Source: Pseudomonas sp. TMP9 (GTDB lineage Bacteria; Pseudomonadota; Gammaproteobacteria; Pseudomonadales; Pseudomonadaceae). Taken from it: 64,000 nucleotides of DNA. Where the stretch lies: the NCBI RefSeq assembly GCF_037943105.1, contig NZ_CP149803.1:2832001-2896000 (forward strand). The letters run 5' to 3'. A program made the translations under genes and the position numbers. Of this stretch, positions 51,843 through 60,756 are shown piece after piece; within the stretch, counting starts at the first letter, position 1, and each line of letters begins with the position of its first letter. The notes beneath the pieces were generated by a model. The model was given only the letters and a program-made list of their open reading frames with translations. It searched no databases and was not told the DNA's origin.

Positions 51843-53801
51843 ATGCCGTTACGCCTCAAGCTTGCCCTGAGCTATTTGTTTATTGGAATCGTTCCTGTAC
51901 TGGCAATGGCTGTCACGGTCTACTTCCATGCCAGCCAAGCTCTGCAGGAACAAACACTAAACGCCCTTGAGGCCGTTGCAAATATCAAACAAAGACAGCT
52001 GCTGGATAATTTGCAAGGACGCCGTGACCAACTCAGCACCCTGGCTAACAATCTGGGGACGAGCTACAGCGGCCTGAACGAAGTAGCCCTCATCAGTGCG
52101 GCCAACTATGACCAGCCGATCTTCAAAAACTTTATCCAGACCTACAACTACCGAGACCTCAAGCTGATTTCACCAGAGGGCAAGGTTATCTTCAGCGTTC
52201 TGCGCGGCGATGACTATCAGCAGGACTTGCGCCAAGGTAACTGGCGGGATCAGCCGATGGGTCGCATGGCCAGCGCCGGCTTGGACACCAGAAAGAGCGC
52301 CATCAGCGACCTGACAATTAACCCGCAAACCGGTGAACCCAGTCAGTTTCTATTAAGCCCTGTGATCAGCGAAGATGAGCTGATTGCGCTTTTAATGCTT
52401 GAGCTCCCTATAGCGTCACTCAACAGGGTAATGCACACCCGCCAAGGTCTGGGAGAAGCAGGGGAAACCTATCTGGTGGGCGCCGACAACCTGCTGCGCT
52501 CCGACTCCGTTCGGTTTGCCCAGCATCAGGTTCTGCGCACCGCTAAGCAAGCAAGTGCCCTGTCAGGCGAAGCTGTTACCCTCGCCCTGCAGAATAAGCA
52601 AGGACGCCTGGCTGAAGCTGGACTCGACAATCAGCCCGCGCTGAAGGCCTTTGTGCCACTTGAGTTCGATGGTCAGCAATGGGCGCTGATAGCCGAAATG
52701 GATCAGGCACAGGCACTCGCCCCGGTACGTGAACTCATGTGGCAAGTGCTGCTCCTCGGTGTGCTGACCGTGGCGGGCATCGTGTTCGCTACCTGGCTGG
52801 TCAGTCGCAGCGTAATGCGCCCATTGGGCGGCGAGCCCAGCGCTATGGCGGCCTTAGCCGAGCGTTTGACGGCAGGCGAACTGCAACTGCCGGCACACGT
52901 GAACTCGGCTAACGGCCTGATGTTGGCACTGCATGGCATGGCCAATGCGTGGCGCGTGGTCATCGAACAACTTCGCCAAGCCAGCAGTGCTGTCGAACAG
53001 GCCAGCGGCGATATTCTCGACGCCGCCGGGCAAACCAGCAGCCGCCTCGATCAGCAGCAGGAAGCCCTAGAAATGGTGGTCAGCGCGGTCGATGAGATGG
53101 CCGCCACGGTGCAGAAAATCGCTACCAACGCCAGCCAGAGCGCCGACAGCAGCGAGAACGCACGCGGTGCCTTCAGCACGATGCAGACTACCTTGCAGCG
53201 CATGATTGGCCGCCAGGACCAATTGCTTGAAGACTTGCGCGAGGCAGACCAGGTGGTGCAGACGCTCGCCGGCAACAGCCAGCAGATCGCCTCGGTGCTT
53301 GTGGTAATTCAGGGGATTGCCGAGCAGACCAACTTGCTCGCGCTGAACGCCGCCATCGAGGCCGCAAGGGCTGGCGAACAAGGCCGCGGCTTCGCGGTGG
53401 TCGCCGATGAGGTGCGCAGCCTGTCCATGCGTACGCGCACCGCCACCGAGGAAATCGTGCAGATCATCGGCACCCTCGGCGACTCTTCTAACCAGGCATT
53501 GGCGAGCATGCAAGGCTCTACCGATCAGGCCCGCGCATTGGAAGATGAAACCCAGGCGGTGCTCGGTTCCCTCAGCCACCTCGACGAATCGCTGCAGACC
53601 CTGCATGGCTTGGCCTTCCAGATCGCCGCGGCTGCCGAGCAACAGGCGTCTACCACTCAGGAGGTCAACCAGCATATGCACCAGCTCAACGCCATGACCG
53701 CTGACAACCGTCAGAACGCCGCGCATACCCGAGAATGTGGTGAGCACCTGCAACGTGTCGCTGACAGCCAGCAACAACTCTTAGCGCACTTCCGGCTGTA
53801 A
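51843..53801 (+). CDS. Methyl-accepting chemotaxis protein, Cache sensor
   Basis: A 652-residue receptor: TM1 (about 8-30), a periplasmic Cache-type sensor (about 31-300) with [19 protein letters not shown] near its end, TM2 (about 302-322), a HAMP-like segment starting [22 protein letters not shown], and a signalling hairpin ([39 protein letters not shown]). The ligand is unknown; the PctA amino-acid motif is absent. I chose ATG 51843 because GGAG lies nine bases before it; the in-frame ATG at 51792 lacks one. Confidence 0.9.
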   Translation: MPLRLKLALSYLFIGIVPVLAMAVTVYFHASQALQEQTLNALEAVANIKQRQLLDNLQGRRDQLSTLANNLGTSYSGLNEVALISAANYDQPIFKNFIQTYNYRDLKLISPEGKVIFSVLRGDDYQQDLRQGNWRDQPMGRMASAGLDTRKSAISDLTINPQTGEPSQFLLSPVISEDELIALLMLELPIASLNRVMHTRQGLGEAGETYLVGADNLLRSDSVRFAQHQVLRTAKQASALSGEAVTLALQNKQGRLAEAGLDNQPALKAFVPLEFDGQQWALIAEMDQAQALAPVRELMWQVLLLGVLTVAGIVFATWLVSRSVMRPLGGEPSAMAALAERLTAGELQLPAHVNSANGLMLALHGMANAWRVVIEQLRQASSAVEQASGDILDAAGQTSSRLDQQQEALEMVVSAVDEMAATVQKIATNASQSADSSENARGAFSTMQTTLQRMIGRQDQLLEDLREADQVVQTLAGNSQQIASVLVVIQGIAEQTNLLALNAAIEAARAGEQGRGFAVVADEVRSLSMRTRTATEEIVQIIGTLGDSSNQALASMQGSTDQARALEDETQAVLGSLSHLDESLQTLHGLAFQIAAAAEQQASTTQEVNQHMHQLNAMTADNRQNAAHTRECGEHLQRVADSQQQLLAHFRL

Positions 53802-53805
53802 ACCT

Positions 53806-54702
53806 TTATCGCGCTGCGGCCACCAACCAAGTGGCCGCATGATGATGTACGTGCTGGGTCAGTGCACATAGTAGTTCGCCACCATTGCGCCAGTAATGCC
53901 AATACAACGGAACATCCAACGGCCGCTCAGGTAGCAGCTCGCACAACCGCCCCGCCGCCAACTCCGCCTTCACCTGTAACTCAGGCATCAAGCCCCACCC
54001 CAAACCCGCCTCGGCTAAACGCACAAACCCTTCGGACGATGGACACAGGTGATAGGCAAACCCGCCCTCCGCCGCCAGCCCCGACAAGTAGCGATGCTGC
54101 AATAAATCATCCGGACCAAAGACAATGGCCGGCGCTTGGGCCAGCCCAGCCGCCGTAACTCCCCTGGGAAAATATCGTGCAATAAACGCCGGACTGGCCA
54201 AGGCGCGATAACGCATGCTGCCCAACAACAATGCCCGTGCACCGGCCACTGGACGCTCGCTGGCACAGACACAGGCGGCCACTTCACCGGCACGCATGCG
54301 TTTAAGGCCGACATCCTGATCCTCAACCACCAGCTCCAGCAGCAAGCCCTGCGCCGTACAAAAATCACCCACGGCCTGCGCCCACCAGGTGGCCAGGCTG
54401 TCGGCATTCAAGGCGATACGCAGGCGTTCAGGCGGACCGCCCTCATCCAGCCCCGGCACCTGCGCTTGGATATCACGCTCCAGCAAACGCACCTGCTGCA
54501 CGTGGTTGAGTAAGCGTCGGCCGATTTCCGTCGGTACGGGCGGTAGGGCGCGCACCAAAACCGGCTGACCGACACGTGCTTCCAGCAGTTTGATCCGTTG
54601 CGACACCGCAGACTGCGACAAACCTAGCACCTGCGCCGCACGCTCGAAGCCTGCCTGCTCCACAACTGCGGCCAAGGCCGCCAATAATTTGTAGTCGAGC
54701 AA
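53806..54702 (-). CDS. argP: LysR-type regulator ArgP
   Basis: A 298-residue LysR protein. The N-terminal helix-turn-helix (AAVVEQAGFERAAQVLGLSQSAVSQRIKLLEARVGQPVLVR) is the distinctive ArgP/IciA sequence. ArgP activates the arginine/lysine exporter ArgO and responds to basic amino acids. The divergent ACT-argO pair is its expected target. The start appears to be TTG at 54702 with AGGA eight bases upstream; no better ATG or GTG is available at this position. Confidence 0.93.
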   Translation of the reverse strand: MLDYKLLAALAAVVEQAGFERAAQVLGLSQSAVSQRIKLLEARVGQPVLVRALPPVPTEIGRRLLNHVQQVRLLERDIQAQVPGLDEGGPPERLRIALNADSLATWWAQAVGDFCTAQGLLLELVVEDQDVGLKRMRAGEVAACVCASERPVAGARALLLGSMRYRALASPAFIARYFPRGVTAAGLAQAPAIVFGPDDLLQHRYLSGLAAEGGFAYHLCPSSEGFVRLAEAGLGWGLMPELQVKAELAAGRLCELLPERPLDVPLYWHYWRNGGELLCALTQHVHHHAATWLVAAAR

Positions 54703-54800
54703 ATCAGTTTTCCTAATGAGGGATCAGCACTATTGGTTTCTCTTATACAGCCTAGCGCCACAAAATCGCCACATTCTCTCCAGCAATCAGGAGCACCCAC

Positions 54801-55202
54801 ATGGCCGGCGAAACGTCACTGACCACCTTAATACGCAGCATGACCCCGACCCTGAACGAGGGTGCCTATGTATTTTGTAGCCTGACCGACGCGACCCAAC
54901 TGCAAGGCGTACAGCCGCTGGGTAGCTTTCAGGAGCGCGAAGGTTTGACCGTGATCCTGCCGCATCATCAGGCCGAGCACCTGCAACTCGAAATCGACTA
55001 TGTAGCCGCCTGGCTGACCCTGGAAGTGCACTCGGCGCTGGCGGCCGTGGGCCTTACGGCCGCGGTGGCAGGTGCGCTGGCGAATGCGGGGATAAGTTGC
55101 AATGTGATCGCCGGCTATTACCACGACCACCTGTTTGTCGCCCACACCGATGGTCCGTGCGCACTGGCGGTACTGCAGCAACTGGCCGATGGCGCGGAGT
55201 AA
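54801..55202 (+). CDS. Tandem ACT-domain protein
   Basis: A 133-residue soluble protein built of two ACT-like units: LIRSMTPTLNEGAYVFCSLTD and LTLEVHSALAAVGLTAAVAGALANAGISCNVIAGYYHDHLFVAHTD. ACT domains bind amino acids. The gene lies between argP and argO, and its stop is five bases before the argO start. It may sense lysine or arginine for this export system; that is inference. AGGAG precedes the ATG at 54801. Confidence 0.85.
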   Translation: MAGETSLTTLIRSMTPTLNEGAYVFCSLTDATQLQGVQPLGSFQEREGLTVILPHHQAEHLQLEIDYVAAWLTLEVHSALAAVGLTAAVAGALANAGISCNVIAGYYHDHLFVAHTDGPCALAVLQQLADGAE

Positions 55203-55207
55203 TCAGC

Positions 55208-55819
55208 ATGTGGCAAAGCTATAGCAACGGCTCACTCATCGCCGCTGGACTGATCATCGCCCTCGGCGCGCAAAACGCCTTCGTCTTGGCGCAAAGCCTG
55301 CGCCGTGAGCATCACCTGCCGGTGGCCATGCTCTGCGTGATCTGCGATGCCTTACTGGTTACCGCTGGCGTGTTCGGCCTGGCCGCCGTATTGGCGCAGA
55401 GCCCATTTTTGCTAGGGGTGGCGCGCTGGGGCGGCGCGGCTTTTTTACTCTGGTACGGTGCTCAGGCACTGCTGCGCGCCAGCCGTCCGCAGGCGCTAAA
55501 TCAACTCAGCGAGAGCGGCCCGCGTTCACGCCGTGCGGTGCTGCTGGCCGCCTTGGCCGTGACCCTGCTCAACCCGCACGTGTACCTCGACACCGTGCTG
55601 CTAATCGGCTCACTCGGCGCCCAGCAAAAGGTCCCGGGCGCTTACGCCTTGGGGGCCGCCAGTGCTTCATTAATATGGTTTTCCGCTCTGGCGCTGGGTG
55701 CGGCTTGGCTTGCGCCTTGGTTGGCACGTCCGAGCACCTGGCGCTTTATCGATCTAGGGGTGGCGCTGATGATGTTTAGCATTGCTTGGCAGTTAGTCAG
55801 CAACCCCGCAATGCTCTAA
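55208..55819 (+). CDS. argO: LysE/ArgO-type basic amino-acid exporter
   Basis: A 203-residue membrane protein with about six helices. SLIAAGLIIALGAQNAFVLAQSLRREHHL is the LysE-family signature, and LNPHVYLDTVLLIGSLG is another conserved block. It exports arginine and/or lysine. The ATG at 55208 follows GGAG. Gene order argP-ACT-argO makes the assignment firm; which amino acid is preferred cannot be read. Confidence 0.92.
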   Translation: MWQSYSNGSLIAAGLIIALGAQNAFVLAQSLRREHHLPVAMLCVICDALLVTAGVFGLAAVLAQSPFLLGVARWGGAAFLLWYGAQALLRASRPQALNQLSESGPRSRRAVLLAALAVTLLNPHVYLDTVLLIGSLGAQQKVPGAYALGAASASLIWFSALALGAAWLAPWLARPSTWRFIDLGVALMMFSIAWQLVSNPAML

Positions 55820-55843
55820 AACAGCGCCACGGCGAGAGCAAAG

Positions 55844-55859
55844 CCGCTCACGAGAGCGG
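55844..55859 (+). other. Hairpin after argO
   Basis: CCGCTC-ACGA-GAGCGG is a 6-bp stem 24 bases beyond the argO stop, followed by TTCTCC. It may be a weak terminator. Confidence 0.4.
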
Positions 55860-56006
55860 TTCTCCACACAGTTGCCGCGTGTTTAAGGCGCAGTGCCGGT
55901 GCTATGATTCAGCGCTTGCGGCGAATAGAGATAACTCACGCCGCTTAGACAGCCGCCCGTGATCGGCTTCGCGCACACCGCACCAAACCTGATTAGGAGA
56001 TAAACC

Positions 56007-56588
56007 ATGGCTTTCGAATTACCGCCGCTGCCTTACGCTCATGACGCCCTGCAGCCGCATATTTCCAAGGAAACCTTGGAATTTCACCACGACAAGCACC
56101 ACAACACCTATGTCGTGAACCTGAACAACCTGGTCCCTGGTACCGAGTTCGAAGGTAAAACCCTGGAAGAGATCGTCAAGACCTCCAGCGGTGGTATCTT
56201 CAACAACGCCGCCCAAGTCTGGAACCACACCTTCTATTGGAACTGCCTGGCACCTAATGCCGGCGGCCAACCAACTGGCGCGGTGGCTGATGCAATTAAT
56301 GCAGCCTTCGGTTCCTTCGATAAGTTCAAGGAAGAATTCAGCAAAGTCACCATCGGCACCTTCGGTTCCGGCTGGGGCTGGCTGGTGAAGAAAGCTGACG
56401 GCTCTCTGGCTCTGGCCAGCACCATCGGTGCCGGCTGCCCGCTGACCAGTGGCGACACCCCGCTACTGACCTGCGACGTCTGGGAACACGCCTACTACAT
56501 CGACTACCGCAACGTGCGTCCGAAGTATGTTGAGGCGTTCTGGAACCTGGTTAACTGGGATTTCGTAGCGAAAAACTACGCCGCCTGA
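56007..56588 (+). CDS. sodB: Iron superoxide dismutase
   Basis: A 193-residue Fe-SOD that converts superoxide to oxygen and hydrogen peroxide. Metal ligands lie in [13 protein letters not shown] (His near 27), [11 protein letters not shown] (His near 74), and [15 protein letters not shown] (Asp near 157 and His near 161). FGSGWGWLV is conserved. Gln in the GGGGAQ-type motif is replaced by position-specific residues of FeSODs ([15 protein letters not shown]). AGGAG precedes the ATG at 56007. In P. aeruginosa the sodB gene also adjoins bifA. Confidence 0.95.
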   Translation: MAFELPPLPYAHDALQPHISKETLEFHHDKHHNTYVVNLNNLVPGTEFEGKTLEEIVKTSSGGIFNNAAQVWNHTFYWNCLAPNAGGQPTGAVADAINAAFGSFDKFKEEFSKVTIGTFGSGWGWLVKKADGSLALASTIGAGCPLTSGDTPLLTCDVWEHAYYIDYRNVRPKYVEAFWNLVNWDFVAKNYAA

Positions 56589-56959
56589 GTACACTGCGTA
56601 ACCCACAACAAACCCGGCCTTGTGCCGGGTTTGTTGCTATAGGTCTTTTGCATACCTAAACACCGCAGATGCGATCCGCTAAAGGTGCTGGGCAACTAAG
56701 CTTGAGTGCGTATTTACTTGCAGGTGACCTGCCCGCAGTGCAACCAAACCTGCCGCTTGATAACTGCCCAACGGTACTCAAGCCCGCCATACCTTGCGCC
56801 GATAAGTGTTAGTTGAGCGTTACGCTAAGCCCCATCTGCACCAGTACGGTGCTTAAAAATTGTTCGATAAAACTTTAATAATGGCCCTTTGACTGCAAGC
56901 GCAACTTTGCCAATACTCAGTACGTCTGACGCTAACGGCTTCGAACAAGGAACCGCCTC
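56589..56959. other. 371-base region between sodB and bifA
   Basis: The left end holds the sodB terminator; the right end must hold the bifA promoter. In between I see no gene or repeat. An AT-rich stretch near 56850-56885 (TTGTTCGATAAAACTTTAATAATGG) is the most promoter-like part. Confidence 0.5.
56606..56636 (+). terminator. Terminator after sodB
   Basis: A perfect 13-bp stem, CAACAAACCCGGC / GCCGGGTTTGTTG, with a five-base loop, lies 18 bases after the stop. Confidence 0.85.
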
Positions 56960-59023
56960 TTGAAGCTGGAACTCAAAAACAGCTTGTCGCTTAAATTACT
57001 CCGTGTAGTGCTGCTTTCAGCGCTCATCGTTGGGGTCGTCCTAAGTTGTGCGCAGATTGTCTTCGACGTGTACAAAACACGTCAGGCCGTCGCTAACGAT
57101 GCGCACCGTATCCTCGGGATGTTCCGCGACCCATCGACCCAGGCGGTTTATAGCCTTGACCGGGAAATGGGCATGCAGGTCATTGAAGGCCTGTTCCAAC
57201 ATGAGTCGGTGCGCGTGGCCTCAATCGGCCACCCCAATGAGCCGATGCTGGCGCAGAAGAGCCGCGAGCAGATCAATATTCCGACCCGCTGGTTAACCGA
57301 TCCAATCCTCGGCAAAGAGCAGAGTTTTACCACCCAACTGGTTGGTCGTGGCCCTTACAGCGAGTACTACGGCGACCTCAGCATCACCCTCGACACCGCG
57401 CAATACGGTGAGAGCTTTATCACTAACTCAGTGATCATCTTTATCTCCGGTGTACTGCGCGCCTTGGCCATGAGCTTGGTGCTGTATCTGGTCTACCACC
57501 TGCTATTGACCAAACCGTTATCGAAGATCATTGAGCACCTGACCAACATCAACCCGGATCGGCCCAGCGAACACAAGCTGCCGATGCTTAAGGGTAACGA
57601 GAAAAACGAGCTGGGCCTTTGGATCAATACGGCCAATCAGTTGCTCTCCTCCATTGAGCGCAACACTAACTTGCGCCGCGAGGCCGAGAGCAGCCTGCTG
57701 CGCATGGCCCAGTATGACTTTCTTACTGGTTTGCCAAACCGCCAGCAACTGCAACAGCAACTCGACAAAATTCTTGAAGACGCTGGCCGGCTAAATCGTC
57801 GCGTGGCGGTGTTGTGCGTCGGCCTAGACGACTTCAAAGGCATTAACGAGCAATTCAGCTACCAAACAGGCGACCAGCTGTTACTGGCTTTGTCCGACCG
57901 GCTGCGCAGCCACAGCGGCCGGCTTGGTGCGTTAGCCCGGCTAGGGGGCGACCAGTTCGTGCTGGTCCAAGCGGATATCGAGCAGCCTTATGAAGCGGCT
58001 GAACTGGCGCAAAGCGTGCTCGATGACCTCGACAATTCATTTGTGCTCGACCAGCAACACGTGCGTCTGCGCGCCACAATCGGCATCACTCTGTTCCCGG
58101 AAGATGGCGACAGCACGGAGAAGCTGCTGCAGAAAGCTGAACAAACCATGACCCTGGCCAAGAGTCGCTCGCGTAACCGTTATCAGTTCTACATCGCCAG
58201 TATCGACAGTGAGATGCGTCGCCGCCGTGAGCTGGAAAAAGACCTGCGCGATGCCTTAGCACTGAACCAGCTGCACTTGGTTTATCAACCGCAGGTGGAT
58301 TACCGCGACCACAGCGTGGTGGGCGTCGAAGCGTTGCTGCGTTGGCAGCACCCGCAACATGGTTTAGTGCCGCCAGACCTGTTTATCCCGCTGGCTGAAC
58401 AGAACGGCACCATCATTGCGATTGGTGAATGGATCCTTGATCAAACCTGCCGCCAGCTGCGCGAATGGCATGACCAAGGCTTTACCGAGCTGCGCATGGC
58501 AGTCAACTTATCCACTGTGCAGCTGCACCACGTCGAGCTGCCACGGGTGGTTAACAACCTGATGCAGGTCTACCGCCTGCCGCTGCGTAGCCTGGAACTG
58601 GAAGTCACCGAAACCGGCCTGATGGAAGACATCAACACCGCCGCACAACACTTGCTGAGCCTGCGCCGCTCTGGTGCGCTGATCGCCATTGATGACTTTG
58701 GCACTGGCTACTCCTCGCTGAGTTACCTAAAGAGCCTGCCGCTGGACAAGATCAAAATCGACAAGAGCTTTGTTCAGGATTTACTGGAAGACGAAGACGA
58801 CGCCACCATCGTGCGCGCCATCATCCAGTTGGGTAAAAGCCTCGGTATGCAGGTGATCGCTGAAGGGGTGGAAACGGTTGAGCAAGAGGCTTACATCATT
58901 GCGCAAGGCTGCAACGAAGGTCAGGGTTACCTGTACAGCAAACCCTTGCCAGCCCGCGAACTGACTGCCTACCTCAAGCAGGCCAGACGCTTGAACACCA
59001 GCGCTAACCCCGCAACACTTTAA
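56960..59023 (+). CDS. bifA: Cyclic-di-GMP phosphodiesterase BifA-like (GGDQF/EAL)
   Basis: A 687-residue inner-membrane protein: TM1 (about 13-36), a periplasmic segment (about 37-155), TM2 (about 156-180), a degenerate GGDEF domain (about 255-420) and an EAL domain (about 430-680). The cyclase motif reads GGDQF at 329-333, so it should lack diguanylate cyclase activity, as in P. aeruginosa BifA. The EAL motif (E457-A-L) and DDFGTGYSS (D578, D579) are intact, so the phosphodiesterase should work. The start is TTG at 56960 after AAGGA. BifA lowers c-di-GMP and promotes swarming over biofilm. Confidence 0.92.
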   Translation: MKLELKNSLSLKLLRVVLLSALIVGVVLSCAQIVFDVYKTRQAVANDAHRILGMFRDPSTQAVYSLDREMGMQVIEGLFQHESVRVASIGHPNEPMLAQKSREQINIPTRWLTDPILGKEQSFTTQLVGRGPYSEYYGDLSITLDTAQYGESFITNSVIIFISGVLRALAMSLVLYLVYHLLLTKPLSKIIEHLTNINPDRPSEHKLPMLKGNEKNELGLWINTANQLLSSIERNTNLRREAESSLLRMAQYDFLTGLPNRQQLQQQLDKILEDAGRLNRRVAVLCVGLDDFKGINEQFSYQTGDQLLLALSDRLRSHSGRLGALARLGGDQFVLVQADIEQPYEAAELAQSVLDDLDNSFVLDQQHVRLRATIGITLFPEDGDSTEKLLQKAEQTMTLAKSRSRNRYQFYIASIDSEMRRRRELEKDLRDALALNQLHLVYQPQVDYRDHSVVGVEALLRWQHPQHGLVPPDLFIPLAEQNGTIIAIGEWILDQTCRQLREWHDQGFTELRMAVNLSTVQLHHVELPRVVNNLMQVYRLPLRSLELEVTETGLMEDINTAAQHLLSLRRSGALIAIDDFGTGYSSLSYLKSLPLDKIKIDKSFVQDLLEDEDDATIVRAIIQLGKSLGMQVIAEGVETVEQEAYIIAQGCNEGQGYLYSKPLPARELTAYLKQARRLNTSANPATL

Positions 59024-59035
59024 CGCCATATGTAA

Positions 59036-59069
59036 AATAATAAACCCGCCAGTTGGCGGGTTTATTATT
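59036..59069. terminator. Bidirectional terminator between bifA and the GIDE-like gene
   Basis: AATAATAAACCCGCC and GGCGGGTTTATTATT form a perfect 15-bp stem with an AGTT loop; its A/T-rich base gives T-rich tails on both strands. Confidence 0.9.
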
Positions 59070-59084
59070 GCAGGGGTTATTCGG

Positions 59085-59981
59085 TTAGAAGTGAGTGACG
59101 CCCAGCAACCAAGCGGTAGCCAGCGCACCGGTCACACACAACAACACACCGCCCGCCGCCTGCCAATAAAACTGGCGTACCAATTCATCCTCGCCGGCGC
59201 AGGAAAGGATAAACGGCTGCGCCTCACGTGGTTTGGCCAGATGATGCTGCTCAGCTTGAGTGCTCTGCAGGCGATGGCGATCTTCAGCCTCCAGGCTGGC
59301 AGCGAGTTGCACGCGTTGCCATTCGCGCTCATCTAACTGGCCATTGCCGTCACTATCAAAGCGCTGCAGTAACCCGCCAAAATCGGCCTTCCATTCTCGA
59401 ATCACAGTGCCTTGCGCTGCCGATAAATCAAAACCCTGACGCCCGCCACCGCTGCTGCGAAAGTCGCCGATGGCATACAGCGGCTGGTCGACATGCAAGC
59501 GCTCCTCGGTGTAGCGATAGCGTTGGTCATTGCTGAACAGCGCGCGCCAGCCAGTTTTTGCCGCGCCGAGGGGGTGGCGCAAGCTGCCTTTCCAGACCAC
59601 GCGGGTCAGCGGCCGCACGTGCGCGCCGCGCGGATCAATCAGGCAACTGCCCGTGCTGTCGTGCAGAAGCAACAGCGCTTCGCTGCTGGCACTTTCCAAC
59701 GTCCGCCAACTGCGTTTTTTACCGTTGGAGGTGTATTCCTCGATCTTGTAACGCCACCACAGGCAAGGCGTGTGAGTCAGCGGGCCGAGTAGCTGTGGGT
59801 CGGCGCTGTCACGTAGCACACCGTAGAATTCGACATAGCCTTGGGCCGCTGATCGAATTTTCGAGGTGGGCGTATCGAGCAGATGCCGAGCTTGAGAGAA
59901 ACGCTGTAAAAACCACCAAGCCCCGCCCGCGCTCATCGCCGCGCTGCAGGCTAAAGCGATCACCTGTCCCTGAATATCCAC
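59085..59981 (-). CDS. GIDE-domain-like membrane protein with an EF-hand
   Basis: A 298-residue protein with a membrane helix at each end (about 7-26 and 272-293). The part LRDSADPQLLGPLTHTPCLWWRYKIEEYTSNGKKRSWRTLES fits the GIDE family, related to the membrane part of mitochondrial MUL1-type E3 ligases (the RING is absent). A complete EF-hand loop, D209-S-D-G-N-G-Q-L-D-E-R-E220, is inserted in the soluble region and should bind calcium. The start is GTG at 59981, three bases after the lemA stop, so the two are probably coupled. Confidence 0.82.
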   Translation of the reverse strand: MDIQGQVIALACSAAMSAGGAWWFLQRFSQARHLLDTPTSKIRSAAQGYVEFYGVLRDSADPQLLGPLTHTPCLWWRYKIEEYTSNGKKRSWRTLESASSEALLLLHDSTGSCLIDPRGAHVRPLTRVVWKGSLRHPLGAAKTGWRALFSNDQRYRYTEERLHVDQPLYAIGDFRSSGGGRQGFDLSAAQGTVIREWKADFGGLLQRFDSDGNGQLDEREWQRVQLAASLEAEDRHRLQSTQAEQHHLAKPREAQPFILSCAGEDELVRQFYWQAAGGVLLCVTGALATAWLLGVTHF

Positions 59982-59984
59982 GAC

Positions 59985-60557
59985 CTAACCAAACAGTGAC
60001 TTGAGGTTTACATCGGCTTTTTCGCCTTCGCTAAATTGCAACAGCACCGCTTCTTTGAAGGCAAAGGCACGGGCAATCAGCACATCGGGGAACTGCTCAA
60101 TGCGCACGTTATTAAGGTTAACCGCCTCGTTGTAGAGCTCGCGGCGGTCGGCGATGCCGTTTTCCAGGCCGCTGATACGCTGCTGCAGGTGCTGGAAGCT
60201 TTCATTGGCTTTCAGTTCCGGGTAGTTCTCCGCCAACGCAAACAACTGACCAAGACCGGCGCGCAAACCTGTTTCAGCCTTGCCGAGGGCATTCATATCA
60301 CCTTTAGCTTGGGCGCTAGAAACCGCTTGGCGCGCGGCAATCACCGCCTCTAACGTGCTGCGCTCGTGCTGCATGTATTGCTTGCAGGTTTCCACCAGCT
60401 TGGGCAGTTCTTCATGGCGCTGCTTAAGCATCACATCAATATTCGACCAGGCTTTGCTGACGCCATGCTTCAAGCGCACCAGCGCGTTGTAGAGCATCAC
60501 AGCGTAAGCCGCGAGCAGGATCAACAGCACAATAATCACAACACTGGTAAGGCTCAT
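59985..60557 (-). CDS. LemA-family protein
   Basis: A 190-residue protein with an N-terminal membrane helix (about 4-23) and a long helical region, the LemA fold: LYNALVRLKHGVSKAWSNIDVMLKQRHEELPKLVETCKQYM and NESFQHLQQRISGLENGIADRRELYNEAVNLNNVRIEQFPDVLIA are signature. LemA genes are often next to GIDE or TPM-domain genes. The role is unclear. AGGAG precedes the ATG at 60557. Confidence 0.92.
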   Translation of the reverse strand: MSLTSVVIIVLLILLAAYAVMLYNALVRLKHGVSKAWSNIDVMLKQRHEELPKLVETCKQYMQHERSTLEAVIAARQAVSSAQAKGDMNALGKAETGLRAGLGQLFALAENYPELKANESFQHLQQRISGLENGIADRRELYNEAVNLNNVRIEQFPDVLIARAFAFKEAVLLQFSEGEKADVNLKSLFG

Positions 60558-60678
60558 GGGCAACTCCTGAACGGATCTTAAAGACGGTTTTGGCGCATTT
60601 TAGCCCTATCAATGCGGCCTGGCGCAGACTTTACCCACAGCGTTCAGTGAAAAACCGCAACCAGCCTTTGCGCAAAAT

Positions 60679-60697
60679 GATAATATTTCGCATTATG
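60679..60697 (+). promoter_or_regulatory. Fur-box-like site before the imelysin gene
   Basis: GATAATATTTCGCATTATG matches the 19-base Fur consensus GATAATGATAATCATTATC at 13 positions, including both GATAAT and CATTAT arms. It lies 60 bases upstream of the imelysin start codon. Confidence 0.6.
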
Positions 60698-60756
60698 TTT
60701 TAGCTTATGCGCCCGTCTGTTCGGACACTTCACTTTGACTTGCACAGGATTTCACC

